Shown here: positions 62,326-64,000 of the stretch, piece by piece
Layout of the letters: each line of letters opens with the position of its first letter
Position numbering within the stretch: the first letter of the stretch is position 1
DNA from: Monarcha castaneiventris obscurior
Taxonomy: Eukaryota; Chordata; Aves; Passeriformes; Monarchidae
Direction: 5' to 3'
Length of the DNA stretch: 64,000 bases
NCBI GenBank assembly: GCA_026261815.1
Contig: JAMPIT010000434.1
Span: forward strand, 16,489,001 to 16,553,000
Made by a program: the position numbers and the translations under genes
Notes under the pieces: model-generated
What the model saw: the letters and a program-made list of their open reading frames with translations, nothing else
The model's database searches: none
What the model was told of the DNA's origin: nothing

Positions 62326-64000
62326 GTCCCTGCAGGAGAGCACTGGCACAGCCCATGGCACATGGATACCCACCCCAGCGTGACTGTGCGGGATCCTCTG
62401 AGGCCTGTCACTGCTCTGTATTATCTCAGCCAATCTCTCCCTGTGAGTACACCCGTGAAGAGACCCTAAATCACAAGTACTAAAATTGTGATGGTGGGTA
62501 AGTGAGAAGCCTGAAGAGGGAGCCTCTGCCTGCCTTTGTGGGACCCCATGCAGTAACTCATTAAATTAGCTCCATTTTTTGCAACATTATTGATTCTTCC
62601 TTGAAGTCACATTTTTTAATTTCACTTCTCCCCCCTTCCTTTGGATTTTCCCTTATGGTGAATTTTCCCAGATTCAAGGATAAAAGTGACAGTGTGTCAC
62701 CTCCATCTGAGCAGTGTGTCAGTACATTTAATTCTTTCCCTTAGCACAAAAGGATTATTATTCCATTTTATTTGAGTTGGCTTCTGGAAATACACCCAGC
62801 CATTTGCCTGAGTTGTCCTTTTTAGAAGGATTCTGTTTCTAGAAGTATCTCACATGAGTGGGATCAAGGATTAGCAGTAGGCATTTCTGAGCATTTGTGG
62901 TCACAGTCAACATCCTTTGGGCTTTTTCTGCTACCAGAAGGAATTTTCTATCAGCACATTTTCTGCTAGCCTTCTTGAAGTACTTCAGTCTGAAACAGAA
63001 TCAAATTATTCATTGGCCAAGGAATACCACAACCTCCCTGTGAGCAGTCCTATGATTTGCAGAGAGCCAGACTCTTGCCAGAATAGGCCAGAGGAGATTC
63101 TGCTAAAATCTTTGTGAAATAGCTTTTAAGATGTGTATTTGGGCACAAGCAAGGCCTTATTTCTACAGCCTCAAAGGGAACACAAAAGTAAACCTTTGTT
63201 TTCTCTGTCCCATGCCTTTGTGGATTGCTCCTCCATTAAGGCTTATCTACCTTCACATAACAAAGCCTGCAACTTAATCAAGGGAGGCAGCAACAGGCCT
63301 GGACTTTCAAGCAGTTTTGCCTCCTCCTACTAATTCATCTATTTTACTCAGCCCCAAGTCCATCTCAGCAGGGAAAAAAAAAAAAAAAAGGAAGATGGTC
63401 TCAGGCATGCAGGAGTTCTGCACCTTTGTGTTTCCCCTGGAGCTGAAGCAAGTGCTTCAGTCACTCACCACCTGCTGACAGGACATACTGATTAACTAAC
63501 TGTATGACAGTGACTTGAGCAAGGTAGGCATCAAGTCATTAGCTGAAACAGGAATTCAATGCATGATCCCAAACTGTCCTTTGCCCTTGCTGCACTGACA
63601 CCTTATCTGCTTCAGCTTCAGAAGGGATTCAATAGCAGAATTGCTGAGGGCTGCAGCTCTCAGGTACATTCCTGACCAAAACACAGTTACCTGGCAACTT
63701 GATTCTGAGAGCTGTGAAACCGATCATGGAAAGGGAAGTGAAGATGCTGACTGCGCTGCAGCTGTCACTCAGGCAGGAGCCTCTTCAGTGTTGATACTGT
63801 AGGTCTGTGTAAAGAGAGCCCCACCTCCAGTGGCTTTTAGCTGCTGCTCAGAAGCTGATCTTGTTATCCTCAACACAAATTTACACCGGCTTTGGGAATC
63901 CAAATCCACCCGTTGTAAAATACCTTATTCTCCTTCTGAATACAGGGCTCATTTCAACATTAGTTTGTGTAAATATGAGTGCTGTCAAAATGGTCCATTG
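62326..64000. other. Intergenic, nothing recognised
   Basis: Includes an A run near 63371-63386. No supportable gene up to the right edge. Confidence 0.5.

Noticed and set aside
38001..64000. Search for the expected neighbours C2CD4A/C2CD4B
   Set aside because: No G+C-rich single-exon frame with a C2-domain pattern was seen; they may lie further right.
1..64000. CRISPR arrays, operons, phage or endogenous viral genes, tRNA and rRNA genes
   Set aside because: No spaced identical repeats, no viral or prokaryotic gene patterns, and no recognisable structural RNA were found by reading both strands.

Overview
The window looks like a vertebrate nuclear genome, most likely a bird. It carries the 5' half of a many-exon gene whose predicted protein matches vertebrate VPS13C closely. 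The intergenic part holds decayed LINE fragments with the 3'-end layout typical of avian CR1 elements. No bacterial, plasmid or phage features were seen.

Layout. Positions 1-37132 (minus strand) hold VPS13C from its start codon through 46 coding exons; the last is cut by the left edge. I placed each exon by joining reverse-strand open segments at GT/AG borders, requiring the codon phase to carry over, and comparing the peptide with the vertebrate VPS13C sequence as remembered. All 46 exons join in one frame, giving 5185 coding bases and about 1728 residues, a little under half of the usual protein of roughly 3750. The FFAT-like motif lies in exon 27. The C-terminal VAB, ATG2_C-like and PH-like regions lie beyond the left edge.

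Positions about 36480-37980 are a very G+C-rich CpG island covering exon 1 and the TATA-less promoter. It contains GC boxes, an E-box palindrome and a 45-bp minisatellite. Positions 38000-64000 appear to be intergenic and A+T-rich. They hold three CR1 fragments on the plus strand, one possible degraded CR1 end on the minus strand, AT/AC microsatellites and a G/T-rich tract. I found no supportable gene there. In mammals the space upstream of VPS13C leads toward C2CD4A/C2CD4B; neither is visible here.

Biology. VPS13C is a bridge-like lipid transfer protein. Its N-terminal chorein end and long hydrophobic groove carry lipids between the ER (through FFAT-VAP binding) and late endosomes, lysosomes or lipid droplets. 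Three points stand out: a tandem duplication of an eight- or nine-exon block inside the gene, an FFAT core with Phe where Ala is usual, and two skippable phase-1 exons that insert a strongly basic segment near the N-terminus. I did not find a new multi-gene system.
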